Below are positions 1-12,000 of a stretch of DNA of 64,000 nt, in pieces. Position 1 is the first letter of the stretch, and each line of letters begins with the position of its first letter. The notes under the pieces were generated by a model. It had not been told where the DNA came from, did no database searches, and worked only from the letters and a program-made list of their open reading frames with translations. A program made the position numbers and the translations under genes. The stretch is from contig OX467088.1 in assembly GCA_950106755.1 (NCBI GenBank), positions 19,080,001-19,144,000 of the forward strand, written 5' to 3'. Origin of the DNA: Climacium dendroides. Lineage: Eukaryota > Streptophyta > Bryopsida > Hypnales > Climaciaceae.

Positions 1-940
1 TCTTCATTGTAGTAGATGGAAATTCGAAAACAAAGAGTTGAATTTCAGATACTCACTGGAGAGCATGCGCGGTGTTCAGTGAGTGGTTACCGCTTGACTT
101 CTTGTAACTTTTGGAAACCACATAACTGAGATGAGCTCAAGATTGTGCACAAAAAAGACCCTGGATTCCTTTTCCAAGAGTGCTGAGGCAGCCCCTAAAG
201 AACGTTACGCAAGTTGACATGCAAAACAGGCCAATTTATACCCACACCATGGATGAGCTGAAGTTCTGCACATGAAAAGACATCTCAATTATAGGATCCA
301 AAGTATAGCATTACCAAATACAAATGCAGTACATAAAACACAATTAATAACAAAACCATTGACAGGGACGCAAATCATGAACAAAAGGGAAACAGAGCCT
401 GTACATCAAAGAGAATTTTTGGGCATATTCTTAGTCAGAAGATCAAAAAATTGCACTTTGCGCACATAATATATTCATAGCTGATGCGCCGTCGGCCTTC
501 TCAAATCGATCTTGACTAAGAAGCAGCCAAATGGAGGCATGACAGATCAACACCAAAACTGTACAAGTTTTCTAATACTAACGAAGACATCTCTCAAAAT
601 CCAATCTTTTTGTCTGTAGATTGTTCAACCAAGTGTATGATACCTTCTCCACACCTTGTTTTGGAATTACATCCACCTTCTAACCTTCTAACCCCAACTC
701 ACTGAAGCTGCCTAGAGACTAACCGGCATCATAGTGGCCGCTTAAATGCTAATTAGATTCTACTTCTCATCACTGCTGCTCAACACCAATCACAATCCAA
801 GATTATTATTCACAAGAACAAGTAGGAACAGGGTGGGTGTGTGGGCTCAAATGCTAAGGGTAACATTTGAAAGTCGAAAAGAAAATTGAATCTCTGAGGT
901 TTTACAGGTTCCACTTGGGCTGGATCTGCGGGTCATAATC
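1..940. other. 3' flank of the COL gene, no gene seen
   Basis: Mixed-composition sequence downstream of the COL stop codon at 941. It probably contains the 3' UTR and intergenic DNA. Only short open frames without family resemblance are present. I see no repeat or RNA gene here. Confidence 0.5.
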
Positions 941-3384
941 TTACGCTTGACCCACCTTCACAAACCTCCCCTTCACCCTCTTGCGAATATCTGCTCGGGC
1001 TTTACGAGACTCATATCGAATCTTCTTGCCAAACCTGTTTTAAAAAGAAAATGTGAGTCATCGTTCAATTAAGGTCGCTGATACTCCAAGTTCTAGGGAC
1101 CTATTCCTGCTCTCCACCAATTCCGGTACATATTGAGGTAAAGAATCTACTGTACATGAATAAATTATAGGTTGTTAAATCCATTTTCAACTTCGACAAT
1201 TTACAAGATATTCTACATATATCCAAAAATTGTGTTCTTTTCAATTTTAGACTACAGGTAACCTGATTGTCTATCACCCCCCAAATTTTCCACAAGAGTA
1301 TGACACCTGCAAATATGATAATTGCTTCAAATAACGCAAACTACCTTAGTCATAGAGCACCCTGCATTGAACACCAAATAAAACTGCGCTGGAATTTAAT
1401 GTACAAAGGTGGAATAAAACTGCGCTGGAATTTAAGCACCTGCGAATTTTCTTCTTCTCCTTGTAGCGAAGCATGGCTGAGTCACGTGCAAGGGCGAAGG
1501 TTACACTGTCGAAACTACCAGAGACGAGAGACGAGTCTCCACCAGGAGTGTGAAGCAAGATTGATGCAGCGCTACATTCTACGTAGTCGCTACTTTCCCC
1601 CTTGAGACCAGAAGCTGTCAAAGAAAAGCTTGAGTTTTCTGGTTTCGGTCCAAATGCCACATCCATATTGGTCATATCCATGTAATCCAAAGCAGTTTTC
1701 CCATTTCTATGAGCTTCTCCTTCGACTGGGCCTGGATCCAACCCCAACCTCACTAGTTGACCTCGGAAGTTGGACTGATCATTATCCTGGAAACAACAAA
1801 CCGAAACAAATGATTATTTCGCACATTTCAAACAAATGATTATTTCCCACGCGATAGACCTGCCATTACAAGATACAAAAATACTGAGAGAATAGCTCAT
1901 GGTATTCCAAGAAATACAAGCTCAAGTGTTGGTAATTGAGGGTGGAAGAAACGTACATCTGAAAGTTTGACAAGCTCAGTCTCAGGTACACTTCGCATGA
2001 GAGATCCTTCAGGGTCACCAGCAGCAGTTCCATCCTGATCGATAGAAGGACAGTCAACAAAAGTTGCTGCAGTGGGACCTTGAGTGCTAGCAAAGATGTC
2101 CTCGAAGTTGTCGTAGGATAGATTCACATCGGCCATATTGAATCCAGAACACAAATCACGCTCCTCATCGTCACAGATTCCTACGTCCTGCCCCCACAAC
2201 TGGTCGCGAAGACCAACTGTATCAGCTACCAAACAGTTTTCTTTTCAAAAATGAAACGCAATTATATAACACATGAAAAGCAGTTGCATTAATATACTTG
2301 GTAGAGGACATCATACTAAGAAGTACAGCAAGGTGCACCTGATTAGCTTCAGTAATAGGCTTATTAAGCCAGAGCACGTCTGTGCTCCCCTGGTTCAGCG
2401 CGCTATCAAGCTCCAGCTTGACAACTTGTGTTTCACCCAGCCCAGGATTCTGGTTATTTTCCACAGGACAAGAGCATTGTGTAGACACTTCGACATTGGC
2501 CACAGTTTGGGGTTTTGCAGAAAGAACCGGCGACGTAGTTTTCGTGCTTTGTGCTGAATCTTGAGCTTGCAGTTTTTCTAGTTGTTGAAGCACTGCCGTC
2601 TCATGCCCCTGCACGACTTGTCTGCCCATAGTTACAATGCTGGTAGCAATTCCTTTCTGGAACAAACACTGAAGCAGTAATCAGTATCACAAAGATGTGA
2701 ATCTTGCAACTTATTAAGCCGTAAATCTCATTGTGAAAGTTGCAATTAGTAGGTTCATCTTCATCACCTAATGTGATAAGATTCCTAATGGTTTTCGTAT
2801 CCACAGAATTGGCGGTTATAGCCAGTCTCTCAAAAATTTCACACCCACAATCCTTAAAGTGATGCAAATAGCATCCCTAACCTTCATGTGGTGGTATAGT
2901 AATGTTAGCTAAATAGAGAACCGTGATTCAAATGAGATCAACCCTCAACACCATGTGGTGACATATCTCTAAATTGTGTTGGTTTGCGTTATTTGGTAGA
3001 TTGGTTTACCATCACGGGAAGAGGAGGAGGCCCAGGGCCAGAGATGTTCGCCCCAAGGTCATGTTCGCAAGCCCACAGGGCAGCAAGCGCCATGGCCGAA
3101 GGGCACTCAGTAAAGCATTCCAAGCTACGACGGGTGTGTGCAGCAGCTCGATTGTCGTCATGATTCTCCAGGTCGCAAGCTTGGCACAGAGACGAGTGGC
3201 ACGACAGGCACCGCAGCATCGCAGGGCGCGTGTTGCAGGCGTGGCAGAGGAGCGTGCGAGGATGGCGTTGCGCCAGGGCGTTGGCACTGTGGATGTGACG
3301 GTCGCAAGCAAGACAGAGGCGAGCCGAGTCGGCCTGGCAGTACACAGTCGCGACGCCACCGCAAAACTCACAGGTGCCTTCCAT
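941..3384 (-). CDS. CONSTANS-like B-box/CCT transcription regulator (COL9-15 type)
   Basis: Nuclear transcriptional regulator of the BBX family, group III (two B-boxes plus CCT; members act in light and flowering-time signalling in angiosperms). Deduced exons: 3384-3010, 2656-2317, 2225-1957, 1786-1440, 1034-941, giving about 474 aa. B-box 1 has C5, C8, C16, C24, C27, H32 and H41. B-box 2 has C47, C50, C59, C67, C70 and H75. The middle holds the [13 protein letters not shown] and [13 protein letters not shown] stretches typical of this group. The last two exons join to form the CCT domain, [10 protein letters not shown] followed by [19 protein letters not shown]. The start at 3384 puts the first zinc cysteine at residue 5, as in relatives; the frame stays open upstream to 3474, so a longer N-terminus is possible. 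The exon 2/3 junction is the least certain: a CAG/GT donor at 2339 is out of phase with the following acceptors, so I used 2317. Confidence 0.9.
1377..1435. repeat. Short direct repeat beside a COL splice donor
   Basis: A unit of about 22 bp containing aactgcgctggaattta occurs twice, 36 bp apart, in the last COL intron. The second copy ends next to the donor at 1439. It looks like a local slippage duplication; no function is implied. Confidence 0.75.
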
Positions 3385-3515
3385 CTTGGGATCCAAAACT
3401 CTTGCAACTCCAACTCCAAACGTGATGCACCAAACTCTGTTTCGAAATTTGAGTGAGCACTCAGGCATTCCCATGAGAAAATAGAATCCACCAGAAACTA
3501 ATTTTAAAATTCAGA

Positions 3516-4450
3516 ACCAAACAAGATTTCAGTGTTGCATGATACACATAAATGATATTCAAAGTCCGGGCACTCTCATACACAAAAAAAAGAGAGACTA
3601 ACCTTTCAGAGAACGAAATAACCTCCAACTTGCTTTCCAGTTCTTCTACCCGTAATGAGCTCGTTCATAGGCTCACTCAATCACCCGAAACGCTCCAGGA
3701 TGTACCGAAGGCCTCGTGCCAGGACCTCAAGGAAATGGAAACAGAAAAGAATGTCAGTGTCGGTGCTAATGAGAACCATGCATGCTAGCTTTCGTTGCTA
3801 CCTTCATTCATCCATTTAACAAGAAACTCGGGATTCCACGGCAACAAGAACTAAACAACATTCTTAAAATTTCTATGAGAGCATTCATTTCTCTCGCTGT
3901 TCATCTGAAATTGTGAAAAAGACAATATGATTTGCATTCAATCAATGTGTCTTAAAATGGTGTGCAACAAAATGCTCCTTCTGAGAGTTATTGAAGTGAT
4001 TTCTGTCAAGGGCGTCCTTCAAAATCCATGACCTAAAGAGGATGCAAGAAGATTGAAAGCATCTAGGTTTTTCCTTGAACTAAGAGATAGGCTTAAGGTG
4101 TTAGGAGTTTCAATTCTTTCAAGAGTGTTATACACAGTTGCATACCAAGATAAGTTCCAAATACAAAAACCAAAAACGATTTCATGTTGCATGATACATA
4201 CAAATGCCATTTCAAATCCCAGCGCTTCCGCATTCTCTCATAATTAGTGTTTAACACTCTTTCTTTCTAGCTTCCCATAATCAGCGACACATAATCAGCG
4301 ACAAGAACTACGGTTGCATTTTTCAAGCAACCAAAATTTCATGTCACAGGTAACGTATTTCAATTCCCGGCGCTCCCCGTTACTCTCACTCATCGATAGT
4401 GAGAGGAGCCAAACCTTTAAGAATACGAACAAGCGCAGCTTGATCTCGTC
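3516..4450. repeat. Diverged triplicated segment upstream of COL
   Basis: Three direct, diverged copies begin near 3516, 4169 and 4329. Each opens with an accaaa-(g)atttca(t)gt core and continues to a block ending in cactctcata or tactctcact. Copies 1 and 3 share a further downstream block with acctttnagaataacgaa-like sequence, so their unit is about 130 bp. The copies lie in the probable promoter or 5' leader of the COL gene. An open frame of 143 codons on the minus strand (4726-4295) overlaps copy 3 but has no recognisable domain. Confidence 0.6.
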
Positions 4451-5929
4451 CTTTGTCTTCAATGTCACAATGTGTAGATCTTCAATTGTCACAATGAAAA
4501 TGATCTTCCCACACCTAATACAAAACTTCAAAGACCCCAAGCTCTGTCCCTTGGCGACGACGATCACGAAGCTCCGGCAATCTTTGACTTCAACTGGTCC
4601 AAAGTACTGCAATAAAGACGCAATTCCGCAGTGTACAACCCCGTGACTACTGACGCAGCGGAGGATTCCCCGACAAAGCTGAAACTCCAGGGACCAATTG
4701 ACAAGGGAATCGACAATCGCCTCCATGGGATAACAAAAAGAGAAAAGCGCAAGAAAAGGGAGATGCAGTCAGATTGACAAAAGGGCCGCCAAAGGAGGGG
4801 TGGAGTCTTTCCACCTGGCTTGAGAGGAATCAAGTAATCTTTTCACACTAGGATGGTGTGTGTTGTCAGGGCTTGCGTTTGCAACGAGGCATTGTTGGCT
4901 CTGGTTTGAAGGGGAGGGTTTTTTGCACTGGTATGGTAGAAGCTTTGCTGGAGGTGTTTATAAAGTGTCCTCAGCGCCGGTCCATTTGGGGGAGCATTGG
5001 GTCAAGTAAAATAATTTTATAGCTTTTTTTTTTTAGTGCAAGATGGTTCATATCATTTTTGAGTCTCTTATGATTCATTTTAAGGACAAGTGATGAGTGA
5101 TGGTCATAATTTGAACTTCGAATCCATACTACAGAAAATCCGTGCAGTGAAATATCCCCAAAATTTGAGGCCAGTTAGAAAACATGTGTTTTAACAAGAT
5201 CCAATGAAAGCAATTCGAAGTTTTAATGTTCTTATTGTTTGGAACTACACGCAAGTGTCCCAAAAATTGCAGTTTTGGACCAAGGACCCCCTTGGTGTTT
5301 ACGGGTTGAAGCAACGGTTTTAGGGCTAGTCCACCTCAGTAAATGTTGTGAATTGCCAGTAGCAAGTTCGACCACATTCTTTTCAACGCCCAAACCTCAG
5401 CGTCTGAAAACTCACTAATCAGAAACCACTTCACATTTTGGACTTCCACAAAAGAAGGAACTGAGGTCGGGAGGAACCCTAAGGGGACCGTTACACAGGC
5501 AGAATGCACAAGTTTAACCGTCGTGACCGTAGAGCTATCACAGTGAACACAAAACTCGAAAATAAATCACATAAACATCAGTTCGTAGCAGTCAGCCGGC
5601 TCTCACTCCTGCCCTGCTCATCGTGCCATGTCATCCTCCGGAGCCCTTGCCCACAGCGTGGGTTTCAAACTTGCTCGCCACACGTCAATCTCAGTGCAAC
5701 ATCCATGGAAAGAATGTCACCAATTCGTCCATCTAATAAACGATTCGACATCAAAGACCTGAATCCCCTATTCACAAACACTCAACTATTCGTCATGAAA
5801 TTCAGCAGAAATTCATCGGATGTGGCTGATTTCAAAGCATGCTTTGAATTCCTTACCTGTCCATGCATGGCTCCTTCCTGAGATTCCGAAGTGAGCATCG
5901 TTGTCTCAGCAGCGCCATTACAGAAGACA
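4451..5929. other. Intergenic, divergent promoters of COL and STPG genes
   Basis: Upstream region shared by the COL gene (-) and the STPG gene (+). A possible N-terminal STPG exon may start at the ATG near 5628, whose frame opens MSSSGALAHSVGFKLARHTS, but no convincing GT donor links it to the acceptors at 5909 or 5923. I see nothing else recognisable. Confidence 0.4.
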
Positions 5930-6316
5930 ATGGCCACCTGGTTATTGGAGGATTTTCCAGGCCCTGGGGAGTACAACCCAAACATCGACTTTGTGAAGAC
6001 GACCGTCCCCAAGTACTCCATTCCCATCTCCACATGGAAGTTCGAGGTCGACGTCGCCCCTGGACCAGGCACCTACAATATCCCTCGAACGATCCCTGGC
6101 CCGTGCTACACCATGGCCGGCAAAAAGCACTACATCGTCAAGAAGCAAGGGCCTCACCTCCCGCCGCCCGCACGAGGCCATCGCACCAATTACGGATGGT
6201 TCGGGTGGCAGCCCAAGGAGATGACTACCAAGGAGAAGAAGAAGAAAATAGGGCAAGGCATCATCACCATGCACTACAAGCAGAAAACGAAAGAAATGGC
6301 CCAAGTTCCTACGTAA
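5930..6316 (+). CDS. Sperm-tail PG-rich repeat (STPG/SHIPPO-like) protein
   Basis: Small protein (128 aa from this ATG) with two clear PGPGxY motifs, FPGPGEYNPN near residue 10 and APGPGTYNIP near residue 44, and a third degenerate RTIPGPCY. This is the signature of the sperm-tail PG-rich repeat family, found in axoneme-associated proteins of flagellated cells. Land plants that keep flagellate sperm retain such genes, so a role in motile sperm is a reasonable inference. The C-terminus is lysine-rich (KEKKKKIGQG). The frame is open upstream to 5891 without another ATG, and intron-like acceptors (ttacag at 5923, tctcag at 5909) lie just before it, so an upstream exon may be missing from this model. 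Confidence 0.7.
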   Translation: MATWLLEDFPGPGEYNPNIDFVKTTVPKYSIPISTWKFEVDVAPGPGTYNIPRTIPGPCYTMAGKKHYIVKKQGPHLPPPARGHRTNYGWFGWQPKEMTTKEKKKKIGQGIITMHYKQKTKEMAQVPT

Positions 6317-7443
6317 TCATATGCAATCCAAAGAAGAGTCGCAAAGTAGTTGAATTCTTCTTGCACATCTCCAAGATGAGTAACGAAAATTCTCAACTTT
6401 TAAGACTTGAAGCCTTCTACTATACTGGAGCAACCACAAAACCCTAAGAAAACAATGCATGTAAGAAAATAATTACCAATTTGTTGTCACTTAACACAAT
6501 TATAAAAACAAATCTTGTCGGCCAATATCTTTACCAGATGTGCAATTCTTGTAAAACTGCTACAAGGAATCGCAAAATAAATCAATTTTACATTTCGTCA
6601 TTCGACCCAAAATATGTCCAAAAATGTTTGAAAAATTGTAAAAGATGAAGAGCTCATCCGTGGAATTTTTGCGACAGGACGTTCAAATCCACGAAAAATA
6701 AGAAGTTTATGCAAAATATAAAACCACCTGGTTTTACCGAAGTTGATTACTTCAATGATCAATAATCGTTGCATCCCCATCCCCGCTACACTGAAGCCCT
6801 ACAGTAGCTGGAGCCTGTCTCGACCACTGCGTAGTTCGTCGTTAAGAAAAGACATTTGCTGTAGACAGCGTATGTCATGTGCAGCATAGCAAGTATGGAC
6901 ATCATGCTTATAGACATCTCACCGCTCACCAATGGTCTATGCAACCACGAGCTGGTTGGGAATCCCTCAAGTCATTTCCACATAGCTCAAACGTCTGCAT
7001 CCCCAGATTCGGCACCCAAAAAGTCAGGACAGGTCAAAGTCTCAGACCAACCAACAGAGCAAGGAACGGTGTCTGTAGTTCAGAGAACATTCTGTATATC
7101 CGTTCCCACCTGGATCCATCTTCTACTGCACTCTATCCTAATCGGCAAGAGCTCTAAACATAGAAACAGGCATAATTTCTGAACCCGTTTCCAAACTTGA
7201 AATATCAGTGCACAAACAATCTCTTGAGACACACCTGAGAATTGCCACCACATGCGCTTGCATTGATTCACCGATCTGAGAGTCGATCGTTGTTGGTATT
7301 AGCGACAACCACTCCCTGTTAAACGAGCTGCATTTGTTTACAACTATCTTGTCACATATACGAGATGCAGCCAGTCCTGCTCAACGCTGAAGGCAGAACC
7401 TAACTAGTCATGAGGCGTGTCTAACGATGGATGCTGATCCAGC
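6317..7443. other. Convergent 3' flanks of STPG and PPR genes
   Basis: Sequence between the STPG stop (+) and the PPR stop (-), so probably both 3' UTRs. Open frames of up to 101 codons near 6877-7182 show no domain resemblance. No repeat is evident. Confidence 0.45.
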
Positions 7444-9563
7444 TCATTTCAGCATGTCCTGGCAAGTGCTCATAAGTTCGCTATAATCACTCCCATCACT
7501 ACCATCTCCATGAGCCTGACGAAGAATTCTCAAAACACCCTCCTGGGGCTCAATATGGTTTGATACCATCTCTTGACATACTTTAAACTTCAGTTTAGAC
7601 CGACCAGCATGAACCAGAAGGCCGACCATGATACTGTACGTTTGAATGTCAGGCTCAAAACCCTTTTCTTTCATCTGCTGAAATAGCTGATGAGCCAAGT
7701 CGACTTTCCCAACGGTTCCTATGAGATGGATGACAATGTTGTAAGTCCCAGTATCAGGATTACAGCCCTCGTCACCCATTGTTTCAAATATCTTGAAGGC
7801 CTCCTCGATCTGTCCAGCTTTCCCAAGTTGGTATATCAGTTTATTATAAAGATCTACACTTCGTGGATGACCCTTTTCCGGCAACTCCTGGCTGATCACC
7901 TGCAACAGAAGAGATAGCAGAATATTAGAATCTAACTGTCTTATATTCCGACCTCTACATAATCCCATATGTTAACCAAATATCCAAAAAAACAACCGAC
8001 TGGATACTCAAACATTCTAATTCTTTTCAAAATCGTAAGATCACAAATATGATAGAAAATAAAAATTACTTGGGAGCCCATTTCGGTCTTGAATGACATC
8101 ATAAGCAGTAGTGTTACCTGATGGGCATCCTTGAATCGATGTATCTTACACAAAAGAGACATAAGCTTCTCCGGAGCATATAAATCATCACCTAACCTCT
8201 GCTTGATCATAAATCGAAGGACGTCAATCGCAGCGTCGAATTTCTGGTCCTTCACAAGCCCATTGGTTAGTGCGTTGAGCGCTATGAGATCAGGAGAACC
8301 TCGAATGCCTGCCACTTCACGGAAGAGATCCAATGCTTTAACAACAGATCCACCCTTGGCAAGAGAATGTATGAGCACACTGTAAGCACCAGCAGAAGCT
8401 TCATAGCCATTCTTTCTAGCATCTTGAAAAAACTTCAACCCAGCCTCAGAGTGACCCGATTTGCAAACACTCCCAACGACTGATTTCATCACATCAAACT
8501 CGGTGAATGTGCTGTTCGATGACGCCGTATGGAACAAGGCATGTGCTTCGGGAAGATTGCCAATCTTTACCAGGCTGGCCACTACTAATGCTTGAGTGGC
8601 AACATTTGGAACCAAACCAAGAGCTATCATCTCTTTGTAATAGGAGCAGGCGAGGGCATCCTGAGCAGCTCCACCGAGGCTGACAATGAGACCATTAAAG
8701 GTCACATTGTTGGGCTTGCATCCGTTGATTTTCATTCCCGATATCAAATTGCAGGCCTCTGAAACTCGCCCTGCTTTACCTAACGAGCTTATCAAGCTTG
8801 AGTATGTGATGACGTTTGCTTTGTAACCCTTTCTATGCATTTCTTGGAACAGATTGAACGCTGCCTCCAGCTGGCCGGTCTTTCCCCTACAGTCTATCAT
8901 CATGGTGTAGGTGATGGTATCAGGATCGCATGAGGAACAATCCTGCATGTTCCTGAACAAGGATTCAACCTGGGCATAGTCACCCGCAGCTCTGAATATG
9001 TCAATCATGGAATTGAAGACGAGAGTGGTGGGTTTGCAGCCATACTTTTCCATCGAATGGAACGCTTTTAGGGCATCACTGATCTGGTTGGCTTTGACGT
9101 AGCTACGGATGACGCTCAAGAAAACGGCAGGCGGAATCTGACGACTGTCGCGCTTCATATCCTCCAGCAAGGACCAGAGGTCGTCGAAGCGACGAGCGTT
9201 TCCAAGGAGGTGAATCATTTTTGAGTACATGAATAGGCCGCGCTTGCACCGCTTCTGCCGTTGAGCCCATTTGAAAAACTTCCAAGCAGGGTCAATGGAA
9301 CGGCGATGAAGGCGTAAAACCTCTGTGACATGAAAAGGAGTGAGCTCCACGTTTGACTGTTTGAGACGCTTCGCCGTACTGGCACCCCAGGAGGCTTTAG
9401 AGCGGAGGATTTTCGAGAGGAGGAGGATGTCACGTTGCAACCGTTCCGATTTGCGAAGCCGAGGTTTGGGAGGAGAAGCAGCAAGTTTAGCAGAAGAGAA
9501 GAAGCGAGTGAAGGAAAAGGAAGCAGAAAAAGAACAAAACTTTGTAATCCGGGCGAGGAGCAT
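7444..9563 (-). CDS. P-class pentatricopeptide repeat protein, probably organellar
   Basis: Two exons, 9563-8118 and 7899-7444, joined in phase 0 at a CAG/GTAACA donor and a TTGCAG acceptor, giving about 633 aa. The N-terminus (MLLARITKFCSFSASFSFTR) is rich in S, F, R and K and low in acidic residues, as in mitochondrial or plastid targeting peptides. From about residue 110 the protein is a run of roughly a dozen 35-residue repeats of P type, for example ITYTMMIDCRGKTGQLEAAF and VITYSSLISSLGKAGRVSEA. There is no E or DYW extension, so an editing deaminase role is unlikely. P-class proteins bind organellar RNA and affect its processing, stability or translation. An in-frame TTG-initiated extension upstream (to 9632) is less likely than the ATG at 9563. 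A telo-box lies about 600 bp upstream. Confidence 0.93.
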
Positions 9564-10157
9564 CGTTGAGACCAAACAGAGTACAGTAGAAAGACACAAC
9601 GAGAGAGAGAGCGAGACAAGCAAAGGTAACAAGAACTATAAAGACGCCGATGAACTGGCTTCTCTCAGAAGACGCTAGTTTCTAGGATTTCTGACTCATT
9701 GACGCAGTTATAGTCTCCTCCTATCATGACATCCGCAAAAACGGCGGTCAACATTCCGATCAAACTTCTAACTTCAACAAATTTGGAACAGTCTCCAATT
9801 CGAGGTCACAGCTGAAACAAAATGCAGCCCTTTGCAATGCCAGATCCAGACACACCCACGAACTTCGCACGTGAGCAATCGAACCCCAAAACACGAAACC
9901 TTGAACACTTCAAATTCTCCGACTACAAAATTCCATGCATTCCAGGAAGCACAAAATTCTCCCAAACTTCAGAAGCTCAGAGAAGGAGATCACAAAACCT
10001 GCAACTGAAGCAGGGACACGGCCGATCGTCCAAATTTTCGCCAAGAGTGATCGAAATTGGCAACGGGTTCGCAAACCTTCCCTAATCCAGCGAAGACCAT
10101 GACGCAAAGAGCGTGATGAATCTCCCTGCTGACACCACCATCGCGCCTCTGGACGAA

Positions 10158-10168
10158 TTTAGGGTTTT
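10158..10168 (-). promoter_or_regulatory. Telo-box-like motif upstream of the PPR gene
   Basis: TTTAGGGTTTT on the plus strand (AAAACCCTAAA on the minus strand), about 0.6 kb upstream of the PPR start. Telo-boxes are common in promoters of plant growth and translation-related genes. Position fits the upstream region but no transcription start is known. Confidence 0.4.
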
Positions 10169-10555
10169 AGATTTCGAACGAGTATCATCGATGCCTTCTG
10201 TTCATACCAAGTGGCCCTAATCCATCCGACCTGGCGCCGGGCAGCATGAGGGGCAGCGAAAAGAAATGAACGACGAATGAAAGTCTCTTGTTCTGGATGA
10301 ATGCGGGCAACGGGGGGGTCCGTCTCCCTTCGTTGTTAATTGCTGGTAAAAGACCGCCAACATAACATTGTTAACAAGCCTAAACCTTGCACCCTAAGAG
10401 GTTTGCCTCTTTCCATGCTTGGGAGTGAACTTACTTATAATTTGTACAAATCAGTGGTTGGCTTGAAAGTTTCAACATTAGTTTTATTGGTTGAATGGAA
10501 AGTTGCAAAAGAGAGCTATTGGTTGGCTTGGAATTTGCAATACTAGTTTCATTAG

Positions 10556-10845
10556 AACTAAAATCATTATGTAATTGAGAATTTGCCATAAGTGGAAAGT
10601 TATTTAGCACTAGAATCATTAGGTAGTTGAGAATTTGCCATGAATAAAAAGTTGTGAGACTTCATTAGGTAGTTAAGAATTTGCCATGCTAGACTAGAAT
10701 CATTAGGTAGTTGAGAATTTGCCATGAGTGAAAAGTTCTAGAATCATTAGGTAATTGAGAATTTGTCATGAGTGAAAAGTTGTGAGATAGTCATTAGGTA
10801 GTTAAGAATTTGCTATACTAAGCTAGGTTAAGAATTTGCCATGTT
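10556..10845. repeat. Degenerate tandem array, about 40-45 bp unit
   Basis: Six to seven imperfect copies of a unit containing tcattaggtagttgagaatt followed by tgccatg and agtgaaaagtt. Some units lack the tail. There is no coding potential. Confidence 0.85.
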
Positions 10846-10892
10846 AGGGGCTCCCAGGGGCTCCTCCTTTTTGTAGAAGCAAAAACGACCTC

Positions 10893-11215
10893 AAGCATCA
10901 ATTAAGAATGTTATAAATTAGGATAGACATGACCAAGGTGACCTCAAGCATCAATTAACAATGTTATAAATTGGAGTAGACATAGCCAAAGTTCCTCCTT
11001 TTTGTAGAAGCAAAAAGGACCTCAAACATCAATGAAGAATGTTATAAATTGGGATAGACATGGCCAAAGTGACCTCAAGCATCAATTAACAATGTTATAA
11101 ATTGGGGTAGACATGGCCAAGGTAAGCATCAGTTAACAATGTTATAAATTGGGCTAGACACACTCAAGGTGTGCATTAGTTAACAATGTTATAAATTGAG
11201 GTAGACATAGCCTAG
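10893..11215. repeat. Tandem array, about 50 bp unit
   Basis: Six imperfect copies of a unit starting aagcatcaattaacaatg, then ttataaattggg and tagacatggccaagg. Units begin near 10893, 10943, 11022, 11076, 11123 and 11172. The second is longer because it carries a copy of a ttcctcctttttgtagaagc segment that also occurs just before the array. Confidence 0.85.
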
Positions 11216-11242
11216 GTGAATAGACCACTTCATTTTGCCAAC

Positions 11243-11404
11243 TAAGGATAAATGCAAAAAATTGTCCCTATTTTGAACTTAATTAATTTTTTATTTTAAT
11301 TAATCTTATATTATAATTAATTTTATATTTCTTCACCTCTCATAGATAGTTAGGGACTTCTTCATTCTTCCAACTAAAGGTAAATGTAAAAAATTGTCCC
11401 TATT
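11243..11404. repeat. Dispersed motif GGTAAATGTAAAAAATTGTC, two copies
   Basis: Two copies of a roughly 35-bp sequence (aaggtaaatgtaaaaaattg, then tccctattttg) start near 11243 and 11372. A third lies near 24188, just upstream of the poly-G run. They probably derive from the same dispersed element, whose identity I cannot determine. Confidence 0.6.
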
Positions 11405-11820
11405 TTGTACTCCTTCTATTCCAAAATGATTTAGCTTCTTGTTGGCCTCAATTTTTTGTTCTACAATGATCTTCCTACTATGACGTGGAGGAAAGGTCTA
11501 GAAAATGAAGCCTAGCCTTCATATGTTCTTGGAATGTCGACAAATTGGAAGAAGGGTCTAAGAAATGAAGCCTTTTCATGTTCTTGAAGTATTAACATAT
11601 TGCAGAGTGGCTAAATTAAAATATATATTCCTTGTAATAAGGAGCCTTCACTATACACTTGGTTGGATGACACTAGGAATTGAGGGGTTTTGATTGGTAC
11701 CCAATTTGTTTGCATGAGGGGCTTTATATACAAGTTGCCTCACTTTTGCTCTTGGTCCATGTTGTGCAAATTGCATATCATATTCTTCACCTTGCCTATT
11801 TGTCAAAGAACTTGATACTT

Positions 11821-12000
11821 TGTTTGGTGGCAAGATATGAGTATATCATGGAACTCAAGTTACCTTGCCTATTTGTCCTTTGTTTGGTGGCAAGTTATGA
11901 GTATATCATGGAACTCAAGTTACCTTGCCTATTTGTCCTTTGTTTGGTGGCAAATTATGAGTATATCATGGAACTCAAGTTACCTTGCCTATTTGTCAGA
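11821..12000 (+). repeat. Three near-identical 60-bp tandem repeats
   Basis: Three consecutive 60-mers starting tgtttggtggcaag at 11821, 11881 and 11941 differ at only a few positions. Degenerate partial copies follow to about 12100. Because 60 is divisible by three, a plus-strand frame stays open (each unit reads YEYIMELKLPCLFV...). That open frame (11680-12111) is probably a by-product of the repeat rather than a gene. Confidence 0.92.

Noticed and set aside
2974..3456. 160-codon plus-strand frame opposite the B-box exon
   Set aside because: Shadow of the COL coding exon, whose minus-strand product has complete zinc-binding motifs.
4295..4726. 143-codon minus-strand frame starting at a good ATG, upstream of COL
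   Set aside because: No recognisable domain, overlaps one of the triplicated blocks and has unremarkable composition. More likely promoter or leader sequence.
5782..6072. Minus-strand PGPG-containing frame opposite the STPG exon
   Set aside because: The plus-strand frame has correctly spaced PGPGxY motifs and a stop after a basic tail; the minus frame is its antisense.
10556..11215. Possible CRISPR-like array
   Set aside because: Units are imperfect, directly abutting and without unique spacers, in a plant nuclear context.
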